Part shown: in pieces, positions 17,830 through 26,012 of the stretch | How positions within the stretch are numbered: the stretch's first letter is position 1 | Layout: each line of letters starts with the position of its first letter | Origin: UBA1672 sp050633325 | GTDB taxonomy: Bacteria > Pseudomonadota > Alphaproteobacteria > Micavibrionales > Micavibrionaceae | Direction: 5' to 3' | Assembly (NCBI GenBank): GCA_050633325.1 | Contig: JBOEGH010000004.1 | Span: 62,001 to 126,000, forward strand | Length of the DNA: 64,000 nt | Translations under genes and position numbers: made by a program | Notes under the pieces: generated by a model | Told to the model about the DNA's origin: nothing | Seen by the model: the letters and a program-made list of their open reading frames with translations, nothing else | The model's database searches: none

Positions 17830-17925
17830 CAAGGCATTGCTATGTATGTAGCTTAATTTGATGCTTTAAGTTCTTTTGTTAATGTGTTGATTGTTTTTAT
17901 ATTTTTCTGTTTGAGGAAGGTTTTT

Positions 17926-18552
17926 ATGCGCGCCATTTTTATTTTAACATTTGTTGCAATTATTTCAGTTGCTTCGTTATCTGATGTATATGCAGATTCC
18001 AAGGGTGATGTTTATAGTTTTTGTAAAGACCGTAAAAGAGGGAGTGATGAGTATTGCAATTGCATGATAGGTGAGCCGTACAATAACCATGTATCTGATG
18101 TGATTTCTAAAAAACAGGCGAGATTTGATGAAGAAAAGGCACGCTATATTAAGGTTAAGGATGCTCTTTTGGCTGATCCCACTCTCAATAAAAGACAGAT
18201 GGTTGATATATGTAGTGTAGCCGAAAAGGTTTATATAGAAGCTGATAGTTTTCCTATGCAGAAGAAGAATCCAAAGCTTGTTGATACATCTAAGCTACCA
18301 AAGGACTATATGAAACAGCATGCTCAACTACAAAAACAAGCCCATAAAAAAATGCATGATATGTTGCATGCAGGACGTATGAGCAGCCCTGTTTATAAGT
18401 CATTGGCTTATTTGAGTAGCTTTTGTAAGAGCCGTTATGAGATGGGCAAAAAGGAGCAAGAACATTCAGATTATCTTAAGAAAGCGAATGCTGGAGATAT
18501 TAATGTGGACCCTCATTTGTTTTTCTATAGAAATAAAAAGTCATGCAAGTAG
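17926..18552 (+). CDS. Unknown secreted cysteine-containing protein
   Basis: A 208-residue protein with a signal peptide (1-25, cleaved near VYA-DS). The ATG at 17926 is preferred over an upstream ATG at 17884 because GAGGAAGG stands in front of it and it begins the signal peptide. The mature chain is basic, helical and has cysteines in FCKDRKRG, EYCNC, DICSV, SFCKS and at the extreme C-terminus, consistent with disulfides in the periplasm. No family recognised. Confidence 0.75.
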   Translation: MRAIFILTFVAIISVASLSDVYADSKGDVYSFCKDRKRGSDEYCNCMIGEPYNNHVSDVISKKQARFDEEKARYIKVKDALLADPTLNKRQMVDICSVAEKVYIEADSFPMQKKNPKLVDTSKLPKDYMKQHAQLQKQAHKKMHDMLHAGRMSSPVYKSLAYLSSFCKSRYEMGKKEQEHSDYLKKANAGDINVDPHLFFYRNKKSCK

Positions 18553-18560
18553 ATTAAGAT

Positions 18561-19316
18561 TTATTTTTTAATGTAACCCTTTTTCAAAACAGCAAGCCCT
18601 ATATCATTACAAGATGATCTCATAAGACCTATATTTTTACCATTTAATGTTATGGACTCTCCGGATTGAGGCAGTGATTCCATTTCTATTTCTGAAGGGG
18701 TGACAGTGCATAAAATCTTTTTTGTTAACCCACGGTAATGCATGCGCGCGGTTAGCTCTTGTCCAATATAACATCCTTTTTCGTATGATAGACCATTGAG
18801 TTGGTCAATATTATATTCCAGTAACGTCGATTTGCTAGGGATCATATCACGACTGCCGTCTGGAATGGTTAGTGATATACGATGTTGGTCCCATTCATCG
18901 AAAGGCTTTTCAGGTAAAGATACAGGTTTTTCAAAGCTACGATTTCCAAGGTCATTGTGGCGAGGATCTTTAACCCCTTGTTTATTACCAATGATCGCAA
19001 AGACATCAATATTATCAGTTGCGATTATTGAAACATCGGCGCGTAGTTTGTACATGTTCAGTATTTTCACCAGACCATCTAATCTTTCGTTACCTTCACA
19101 GTCCATAATGATAGAACCATTAACGTCTTTGGTAATAAAAAAGTCATAAAGGAACTTTCCTTGAGGGGTTAAAAGGCATGAATACACGCAATCCTGAGTG
19201 TCCAGTAATGTGATGTCATTACTAATAAGGTTTTGAAGAAAATCATAAGCATCTTTCCCAGATATTATGATTGTTCCACGTTGTTTTAGTTTTGTGTAGT
19301 AGGGGGTTTGTGTCAT
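18561..19316 (-). CDS. ygfZ: YgfZ/GcvT-fold folate-binding protein
   Basis: Folate-dependent protein that supports assembly or repair of certain iron-sulfur enzymes. It has about 251 residues with the family signature KGCYIGQE, including the functional cysteine, in the C-terminal half. The N-terminal half has the GcvT-like pattern with DAYDFLQNLISNDI. The start is uncertain: ATG 19316 lies 9 bp from the start of the divergent glycosyltransferase, and a TTG at 19334 is also in frame. Confidence 0.9.
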   Translation of the reverse strand: MTQTPYYTKLKQRGTIIISGKDAYDFLQNLISNDITLLDTQDCVYSCLLTPQGKFLYDFFITKDVNGSIIMDCEGNERLDGLVKILNMYKLRADVSIIATDNIDVFAIIGNKQGVKDPRHNDLGNRSFEKPVSLPEKPFDEWDQHRISLTIPDGSRDMIPSKSTLLEYNIDQLNGLSYEKGCYIGQELTARMHYRGLTKKILCTVTPSEIEMESLPQSGESITLNGKNIGLMRSSCNDIGLAVLKKGYIKK

Positions 19317-19325
19317 GATATTTTT

Positions 19326-20318
19326 ATGATCCAAAATTCAAAAGTTCAACATATTCTGTTTATCACATCTAGCCGTATTGGCGATGCGGTTTTATCATCT
19401 GGCTTATTAAATTATATGCATTCAGAGTATCCGAACGCAAAATTTACTATATCTTGTGGTCCTCTTGCTGTGTCCTTGTTTGAGGGATTTCCAAATCTTG
19501 AGAGAATTATACCACTCAAAAAACAAAAATATAACAAACACTGGATAGGTCTGTGGTCAGATATAGTTGGAACTAACTTTGATATTGTTGTTGATCTTAG
19601 AAACTCTGCAGTATCACGCTTGATTAGGGCGTGTGAGCGTTACGTGTATGGTTCTTATGTTGATAAGGAGATTCACAAAGTCGAACAAAATGCATCAATT
19701 ATGAAATTATCTGGGACACCGCCGTCGCCAAAACTATGGTTTAGTGATGACCAGATTAAGATGGCAAAGGATTTGATACCTTCTGATGATGGTGGAAAGG
19801 TTTTGGGGGTGGGGCCAACGGCAAACTGGGCGGGTAAGACTTGGCCTGAAAATAGGTTCATTAAGGTTGTAGAGTGGTTGACTAATAATAATGGATTAAT
19901 GCCTAATGCGCGTGTCGCTGTTTTTGCTGCTCCCGGTGAAGAGGAAGCTGCACGTAATGTTCTTTCATCTGTTAGCAAGGATAGACAATTAGACATAATT
20001 GCAAAGACCGATCCAGGAAGTGCGGCTGCGACTATTTCACGTTGTGATTTTTATATTGGAAATGATTCAGGGCTTATGCATTGTGCGGCAGCGGCTGGTG
20101 TGCCTACATTTGGTTTGTTTGGTCCTAGTTATCCGCATATATACTCTCCTTGGGGAGAGCATACATCTTATGCATCTACGCCTAAATCATTTGATGAGTT
20201 AATTGATTATGATGGTTATTCGTCTGAAACTTGTGGGTGCTTAATGAATGACTTGTCGGTTGATATGGTTATATCTGCCATAGAAAAAAGCTGGCCACAT
20301 ATTGTGTCCAGCTTCTAA
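19326..20318 (+). CDS. Glycosyltransferase family 9 (heptosyltransferase-like)
   Basis: Probably transfers a heptose or related sugar to the LPS inner core at the cytoplasmic face of the inner membrane. About 330 residues. The N-terminal Rossmann half begins ILFITSSRIGDAVLSSGLL, typical of ADP-heptose transferases; the C-terminal half has GVGPTANWAGKTWP and the nucleotide-sugar motif YIGNDSGLMHCAAAAGVP. GmhA, needed for ADP-heptose, is encoded at 44.5 kb, which supports an LPS role. A TTG at 19308 is an alternative start. Confidence 0.88.
   Translation: MIQNSKVQHILFITSSRIGDAVLSSGLLNYMHSEYPNAKFTISCGPLAVSLFEGFPNLERIIPLKKQKYNKHWIGLWSDIVGTNFDIVVDLRNSAVSRLIRACERYVYGSYVDKEIHKVEQNASIMKLSGTPPSPKLWFSDDQIKMAKDLIPSDDGGKVLGVGPTANWAGKTWPENRFIKVVEWLTNNNGLMPNARVAVFAAPGEEEAARNVLSSVSKDRQLDIIAKTDPGSAAATISRCDFYIGNDSGLMHCAAAAGVPTFGLFGPSYPHIYSPWGEHTSYASTPKSFDELIDYDGYSSETCGCLMNDLSVDMVISAIEKSWPHIVSSF
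20284..20314 (-). terminator. Rho-independent terminator for the 20344-20880 gene
   Basis: Read on the minus strand, AAGCTGG (20314-20308) pairs with CCAGCTT (20294-20288), with an inner CACA/TGTG stem, and is followed by a run of six T (20289-20284). It lies inside the last codons of the plus-strand glycosyltransferase gene. Confidence 0.7.
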
Positions 20319-20343
20319 TTAATCTTGAAATTATTAAAGTTAT

Positions 20344-20880
20344 TTAGTCATTCAAGTTTTCGTAGTCTGATTTTTTGACTGCTTTATAACCTTTTTTTCT
20401 GGCTTCTTCTCTGCTTTTTGTATGTGTGATTTTGTAGTTTTCACGTGCTTCTCCAGATACTTTGAATGGAACATATTCAATACGTTGCCATCCTTTTGCA
20501 AGCATACATCCTTCAAAATCAATGTAATCGGAATGTTCTGCGAATAATTCTTTATCACGCTCAGGTGTGTCCCAACCTGCTAGTTCTGCTTCTTCTTTGC
20601 TAAGTACCAGACCATCATCAAAGTTATCGTGAGCATATAGTGGAATTGCGTCTTTAACAGAACCCAGGCGCTCTAACTCGCGTAATTCAGTGACGCAACG
20701 TGCGATATTTCTGTTCAACATTTGTTGTGCTTTTGGTCCGCGCAGATATAAAGCGGAAGAGCTGTGAACTCTTTGCCAATATTGGCCACCTTCAGCAATT
20801 TTATCGTTTATACCAGCCGCAACAGGAGTGGAGAATGTAAGGGCTAAACCTAGAAGTAGAAAAGAACGCGTCATCATCAT
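20344..20880 (-). CDS. Unknown secreted protein, 178 residues
   Basis: Signal peptide at residues 1-22 (three Met then Thr-Arg, hydrophobic core, cleavage near PVAAG). The mature part is hydrophilic, has two cysteines (ARCVTEL and GCMLAKGWQRIEYVPF) and a basic C-terminus. The CMLAKGW segment recalls small alphaproteobacterial and gammaproteobacterial envelope proteins whose C-terminal Cys-Met-xx-KGW box is conserved, but I cannot name a function. I took the first ATG of ATGATGATG as the start. Confidence 0.75.
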   Translation of the reverse strand: MMMTRSFLLLGLALTFSTPVAAGINDKIAEGGQYWQRVHSSSALYLRGPKAQQMLNRNIARCVTELRELERLGSVKDAIPLYAHDNFDDGLVLSKEEAELAGWDTPERDKELFAEHSDYIDFEGCMLAKGWQRIEYVPFKVSGEARENYKITHTKSREEARKKGYKAVKKSDYENLND

Positions 20881-20987
20881 AAGAAAATCTTTACTTTGTT
20901 TACTATAAATCAGATGAAAGGATAGCAAATTTAATGATTTAGCTCAATATAATTATATAATTTAATTTTACGGGACGTATTGTGTTG

Positions 20988-22757
20988 TTATTGTGCCGTG
21001 TTCATCCACCATGTTTCTGTAACCGCACCATATATTGGTGTTTCTTGTGGTCTTGATATATTTATATCATGTGCGATGTAATCAACCCCTTTGTAAAACA
21101 ATGGGATAGATATATATTCGGACATTAATATTCTATCAATTATATGGGCAAAATTTATCAAATCTTTATAAGTTTTGGCATTCGGTATTGCGGATGAAAA
21201 ATGATCTAGAGCAGGGTTACATATGCCTGAAAAGTTAAATCTCGCGGGTTCATTTGCCGCCTTACATGACCAATATAGTGTTTGCTCTGTTCCTGGAGAA
21301 AGGCTGTTTTGCCAATAGAAAGATATCATGTCGTAATCATAATTATTTTTACGTTTTTGGAATGTTGCGCTATCCATCATTCGTATATCCAGAGATATTC
21401 CTAGCCGTTCTAAGCTACGTTTATAGGTGAGGGCTATTTTCTCTTCTTGAGGGGTGGATAATAGAATCTCAAACTTTAGTGGTTCTTTTGTTTCTTTGTG
21501 AATACGTATGCCGTTTTCAATTACCCAGCCTGATTGCTTTAATATTTTGTCTGCCTTAACCAGTCTTGATCTTAAACCCATGGGTTTTTCATCTGTGTCT
21601 ATAGCGAATGCATGATTTTTTATATCATCAGGCCATTTTTTCATTTCATTTATTATAACCTCTGGCGTGTTTTGTGATCCATCCAGTTCAGAGTTAGGGT
21701 AAAAGCTCTCTATACGTTTGAATTCGTGATGGAATAGATTGTTTCCTACCCATTCATGATTAAATGCCAATGATAAAGCCTTACGAATTTTGATGTTATT
21801 GAACGGTTCTTTTCTTAAGTTAAAGATAAAACCATGTGCGCGCTCTGGTCGTTTATGAGGTATGTTCGATTTAATTTGGCCATTGCCCATATCTGAATAA
21901 GCTTTTTGCCATTTAGTTACATCCCATTCACGTCGTAAATTAAGATCACCTTTTTTGAAAGATTCTAGTGCAATAGTGTCGTCGCGATAATATTCGTAGG
22001 TAATCTCATCGAAATTGTAATGCCCAACATTAACAAACAGGTCTTTTGCCCAATAGTCTTGTACGCGTTCATAGGCTATTTTCTTTCCTATTTCGGACTT
22101 CTTAATGCGGTAAGGTCCATTAAGTAATGGAGTTTCGGAAGTTGTTGAATCAAAATTACGATCAGACCACCAATCCTTTGATAGAACTGGCATCATCGCA
22201 AGAATCATCACAGTTTCACGGTCAAAGACATCGCCAAGTGTAAATTTTATTGTAAGGTCTGATGTCGCTTCTGCCTTTGTAACTAGATTATATATATTTC
22301 GCATATTTGGTCTTCCAAACTCTTTTAATGTTTGGAATGAGAATAAAACGTCCTGAGTTGTTATTTGCGATCCGTCGTGAAACTTTGCCGCAGGGTTTAA
22401 GTGGAATGTTATAGATGATCTGTCATCCGGCACTTCTATGCTTTGTGCTATTAGTGGGTACATTGTGAAAGGTTCATCCCAAACGCGACGCATTAAGCGG
22501 TCATAAACCAAATTCATTCCAGTGGCGGCTTGTCCCTTTATTGAATAGGGGTTTAAACTGTCGAAAGTCCCTATATGTGCAATTTTTAATGATCCACCTT
22601 TGGGGGCTGTGGGATCAGCGTAAGACAGGTTTTGTGACTTGTCATTGTATTTTGTTTCACCATGCATAGATAAACCAAAGCTTTGATTATCTGCATGTGC
22701 GCAAAAGCTAACAAAAATAAAGGATATGGTAATAAACAGCGTGTAATATTCTCTCAT
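20988..22757 (-). CDS. YejA-like ABC transporter solute-binding protein (family 5)
   Basis: Periplasmic binding protein for oligopeptides or peptide-like compounds, 589 residues. It has a signal peptide at 1-22 (cleavage after CAHA), then the family 5 core with YADPTAPKGGSLKIAHIGTFDSLNPY, the YejA/microcin C-binding type of N-terminus, and the FHLNPAAKFHDG signature. No permease or ATPase gene lies beside it, so the transporter must be encoded elsewhere. The start codon shares CATG with the divergent macro-domain gene. Confidence 0.9.
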   Translation of the reverse strand: MREYYTLFITISFIFVSFCAHADNQSFGLSMHGETKYNDKSQNLSYADPTAPKGGSLKIAHIGTFDSLNPYSIKGQAATGMNLVYDRLMRRVWDEPFTMYPLIAQSIEVPDDRSSITFHLNPAAKFHDGSQITTQDVLFSFQTLKEFGRPNMRNIYNLVTKAEATSDLTIKFTLGDVFDRETVMILAMMPVLSKDWWSDRNFDSTTSETPLLNGPYRIKKSEIGKKIAYERVQDYWAKDLFVNVGHYNFDEITYEYYRDDTIALESFKKGDLNLRREWDVTKWQKAYSDMGNGQIKSNIPHKRPERAHGFIFNLRKEPFNNIKIRKALSLAFNHEWVGNNLFHHEFKRIESFYPNSELDGSQNTPEVIINEMKKWPDDIKNHAFAIDTDEKPMGLRSRLVKADKILKQSGWVIENGIRIHKETKEPLKFEILLSTPQEEKIALTYKRSLERLGISLDIRMMDSATFQKRKNNYDYDMISFYWQNSLSPGTEQTLYWSCKAANEPARFNFSGICNPALDHFSSAIPNAKTYKDLINFAHIIDRILMSEYISIPLFYKGVDYIAHDINISRPQETPIYGAVTETWWMNTAQ

Positions 22758-23325
22758 GAAACTAGTGATATCAAACTCTGGCCAAACCGCCAATCCGTTT
22801 CTTGATCGTATCCGCATTTTTCAGGGGGATATTACAGGTCAAGATGTCGATGCAATTGTAATTTTAATTCCTCAAACTCTTGAGTATAGGGGCAGCATTA
22901 ATGAATCTGTGCAAAATGCCTCCGGCACTAGTGTTGATGAGTTTATTTTGGATAACATATACAAGCCGAAAGTAGGGGAAGTTTATGCACTGCCCGCGTT
23001 TGGTCTGCCTGCAAAAAATATTCTGGTCGGTGTTATGCCAAAATATCGTACTGATTTTGATATGAATCCGTCAGATTTATCAAATGTTATTAGGCGCGTG
23101 ATGGAGCTTGCCCGTTGTATGTTATTGACTAGCGTTGCTTTTCCTCCTCTGGCATCGGGAAAGAAAGGTTTTCCAAAGGCTAAATCGGCGCGTTTGGTTT
23201 GTCAGGGTATTACGGATCGTTTGGAAGAAAGTTTTGAGGATATCCGCATCGTTTGTGACGATGAAAAGATGTTAGATATATTTGATGGTAAACTTCGTGT
23301 GCTGGGATGGGAAGGAGAGGATTAA
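22756..23325 (+). CDS. Macro-domain protein
   Basis: A 189-residue macro domain, a fold that binds ADP-ribose or related ligands. The first ligand loop is QGDIT at 23-27 followed by DVDAIV; the phosphate loop is FPPLASGKKGFP at 129-140. The loop that carries Asn and a Gly-Gly-Gly run in hydrolases is replaced by a TLEYRGSINESV segment, so deacetylation or ADP-ribosyl hydrolysis is doubtful and ligand binding alone is possible. The ATG overlaps the start of the divergent binding-protein gene by 2 bp. Confidence 0.85.
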   Translation: MKLVISNSGQTANPFLDRIRIFQGDITGQDVDAIVILIPQTLEYRGSINESVQNASGTSVDEFILDNIYKPKVGEVYALPAFGLPAKNILVGVMPKYRTDFDMNPSDLSNVIRRVMELARCMLLTSVAFPPLASGKKGFPKAKSARLVCQGITDRLEESFEDIRIVCDDEKMLDIFDGKLRVLGWEGED

Positions 23326-23348
23326 TACCTCTCCTTAACCTTGTATAT

Positions 23349-24341
23349 TTAAGCGGCTAAATCAGACAGTTTAACAGCAGGGCGAGCACCCATGTGTGAG
23401 ATTACTTCTGATGCTGCGATTGTGCCAAGTTTTCCGCTTTCTTCTAATGACTTACCTTCCGTAAAGCCATAAAGGAAACCGGCAGCGAATTGATCTCCGG
23501 CACCGGTTGTATCAATTACGTCCTGAACAGGTGCAGCGTCAATTTTAATCTGTTTGTCTTCATGGATTATAACTGCGCCTTTTTCACCGCGGGTGATCGC
23601 AGCGATTTCAACATGTTTGCTTATTGCATTGATAGCTTCGTCAAAATCATCTTTTTGGAATAGTGATTTTATTTCATCTTCATTTGCAAACAGGATATCA
23701 ACATGTTTTTCCACAAGGTCTAAGAAGTCATCACGATGACGGTCAACACAAAATGGGTCTGAAAGTGTTAGTGCGATTCTGTGACCTGATTCATGGGCTG
23801 CTTCTGCTGCTGCTATGAATGCTGCTTTTGCAAGGTCGCGATCGAAAAGGTAACCTTCCAGATATGTAACCTTCGCAGATGCGATTAAGTCTTTATCTAC
23901 ATCAATTGGGCTAAGCTCTACACTTGCACCAAGGAAGGTGTTCATTGTTCTGTCCGCATCAGGTGTTACTAAAATCATGCAACGACCTGTTGATGCACCA
24001 AGTACCAGTGGGTTTGTATCAAAATTAACACCTAGAGACTTTATGTCGTTTTTGTATACTTTACCTAGTTCATCATCGGCTACTTTACCGATGAAGGCAC
24101 CTTTACCACCAAAAGAAGCAAAGCCAGCCATAGTATTGGCGGCAGACCCACCAGATGATTCTAATCCTTGTGGCATTTGTTCATAAAGGCTAACTGCGCG
24201 CTCTTCTTCGACCAAGGTCATCGCACCTTTTTCCATGCCGTGCGCTTTACTTTGTTCTGCTATGAAATCTTCAGAGACTTGTGAAAGGACATCAACCAGT
24301 GCATTTCCAACTGCGACGACGCCATATTTTGTATCAGACAT
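23349..24341 (-). CDS. Adenosine kinase (PfkB family)
   Basis: Sugar/nucleoside kinase of the PfkB family, 330 residues, closest by pattern to bacterial adenosine kinases that salvage adenosine to AMP. The N-terminal substrate segment GNALVDVL, the SSGGSAANTMAGFASFGG motif and the C-terminal catalytic DTTGAGDQFAAGF are all intact. It converges on the macro-domain gene with a 23-bp gap and is divergent from the COQ9 gene. Substrate preference is inferred from family resemblance. Confidence 0.88.
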   Translation of the reverse strand: MSDTKYGVVAVGNALVDVLSQVSEDFIAEQSKAHGMEKGAMTLVEEERAVSLYEQMPQGLESSGGSAANTMAGFASFGGKGAFIGKVADDELGKVYKNDIKSLGVNFDTNPLVLGASTGRCMILVTPDADRTMNTFLGASVELSPIDVDKDLIASAKVTYLEGYLFDRDLAKAAFIAAAEAAHESGHRIALTLSDPFCVDRHRDDFLDLVEKHVDILFANEDEIKSLFQKDDFDEAINAISKHVEIAAITRGEKGAVIIHEDKQIKIDAAPVQDVIDTTGAGDQFAAGFLYGFTEGKSLEESGKLGTIAASEVISHMGARPAVKLSDLAA

Positions 24342-24415
24342 ATTACTTTATCCAGTATCTTGTTTGTTTATCTAAAATATAGTTCTATAACACTGAAAAG
24401 AAAAAGGCCAAGGCT

Positions 24416-24994
24416 ATGTCTGAAAAAACAGTAGATATTAAACAAAAGATTTTAGATTCCGCACTAACTCTGGCAGTTGAACAGGGGTGGGAGTATACCA
24501 CCCTACGTGATATAGCCGAGCATGCAGGCATTTCCGCATCTGAACTGTATGATTCTATTGATGATAAAAACGACATATTGGTTGTTTTAGGTCGTAAAAT
24601 TGATAAGGAAATCATCGGTAACGTTGATACTTCTGATGGTGATGAATTAAATTCTCGTGATTTATTGTTTGATATTATGATGGATCGTTATGAGGCGCTA
24701 AACCAGTATCGCGAAGGCTTAGTTTCCATACTAGAGACTTTTAAATATGACCCTAAGCAGGCTGTAATTTCTATGCCGCATTTGTGTAAATCTATGGGAT
24801 GGATGTTAGAGGTTTCAGGCGTTGAAACAGCAGGTATTAAGGGGGCTCTTAAAGTAGTTGGGTTAACAGGTGTTTATATTAAGGTTCTTAAAGTTTGGGC
24901 ACATGATGAGAGTGATGATCTGTCGAAGACAATGTCTGCATTGGATAAATCCCTAGATAGGGCAGAGCAAGCAGCAAATATTTTAGGGTTTTAA
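24416..24994 (+). CDS. COQ9 / TetR-fold protein
   Basis: A 192-residue protein with a TetR-like helix-turn-helix at residues 10-52 (TTLRDIAEHAGISASELYDSI) and a helical C-terminal domain ending in VYIKVLKVWAHDES-DLSKTM, the pattern of COQ9. COQ9 binds lipids and presents ubiquinone precursors to the hydroxylase complex. In alphaproteobacteria these proteins are often annotated as TetR regulators, so a DNA-binding role is the alternative. AAGG precedes the ATG. Its stop overlaps the next, convergent gene by 4 bp. Confidence 0.8.
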   Translation: MSEKTVDIKQKILDSALTLAVEQGWEYTTLRDIAEHAGISASELYDSIDDKNDILVVLGRKIDKEIIGNVDTSDGDELNSRDLLFDIMMDRYEALNQYREGLVSILETFKYDPKQAVISMPHLCKSMGWMLEVSGVETAGIKGALKVVGLTGVYIKVLKVWAHDESDDLSKTMSALDKSLDRAEQAANILGF

Positions 24995-25872
24995 CCAATA
25001 TTTCCTTGTATTTCATCAAGGTAAGGAAAATCATTTTTTCTTGCGGTCAGTTGTGAAGCAGACACTGCGTATTGAGTAGATTTATTTATATTTAGCCCGG
25101 CTTGTATGCATGCGGTAAATGTTCCGCAAAATGAATCAAATGTATCAGTATTGTTTGTTTTATGGGGTGGGGTGGATTCTGATATCTCATATTTATCGCC
25201 GTTTCTATTTATTACATATGCGCCGTCGCAGCCGTTATTCCTTGCTACAACGCAATAAACATCTTTGTTGATTAATTGAGTGAGATCATCACCTTGAATT
25301 GGTAATGATCTACATAAAAGTGGGATATTGCTTTCATCTATTATGATAATGTCTAAATACTCTAACATTTCCTCATCAATATTTTTAGCATCACTTATGC
25401 ATATTAACGATTTTGCATTTCTTGATTTTGTGCGTTTTAGTATCTCCAGATTTATTTCTTTGGAGACATCTGTTTGTAAAAGCACAAGTGCGCGTTCGTT
25501 CAACATGTTATCAGGTATTTGGTTTGCCACGCTTTCTATGTTCGCTCCGGATGAAGAAATTATGGCCTTTTCATTTTCCACATTAACTATTTCATGAATA
25601 ATTCCCGTTTGAGTATCACTTTTTGCAATTCCTGATGAGTTTATGCCTTCTCTTCGTAATGTGTCTAAAATGGTTTTTCCGAAGACGTCGTTGCCAACAG
25701 TTCCTACAAGCGCAGTCTTAGCTCCGCTTCTTGCCGCTGCAATTGCTTGGTTCGTAGCAGCTCCGCCAACACATATGTTGCTGTCGTTTGTGTTTATATG
25801 ACAAGGAAAGTTAAACTTACTTGGTAAATTTAATTTAAAAGCCATGCAAAGATAACCAAAATCAAGGATCAT
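24991..25872 (-). CDS. Degenerate PfkB/ribokinase-fold protein
   Basis: A 293-residue protein with the ribokinase scaffold: GGAATNQAIAAARSG (36-50), LVGTVGNDVFGKTIL and the DTLRREGINSSGI segment. Two motifs are altered. The N-terminal sugar-binding pattern G-S-x-N-x-D is replaced by GYLCMAFK (6-13). The anion-hole motif GAGD is DTFD (243-246), which keeps the aspartate but loses the glycines. Activity on a normal sugar is therefore doubtful. It may be a non-catalytic binding protein, a kinase with a changed substrate, or a decaying gene; the frame is intact. Confidence 0.8.
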   Translation of the reverse strand: MILDFGYLCMAFKLNLPSKFNFPCHINTNDSNICVGGAATNQAIAAARSGAKTALVGTVGNDVFGKTILDTLRREGINSSGIAKSDTQTGIIHEIVNVENEKAIISSSGANIESVANQIPDNMLNERALVLLQTDVSKEINLEILKRTKSRNAKSLICISDAKNIDEEMLEYLDIIIIDESNIPLLCRSLPIQGDDLTQLINKDVYCVVARNNGCDGAYVINRNGDKYEISESTPPHKTNNTDTFDSFCGTFTACIQAGLNINKSTQYAVSASQLTARKNDFPYLDEIQGNIG

Positions 25873-26012
25873 ATTATTTTTCTATGTGTATAGTAATATC
25901 TTTATATGTGAATTATGTTTAGTTTTATTACATTATAGATAAAATATAATAAGGAAACACTTGATATCTGTTGCGTAATAAAATAATACAAAGAAAACAA
26001 AGGCAGGTTAAT

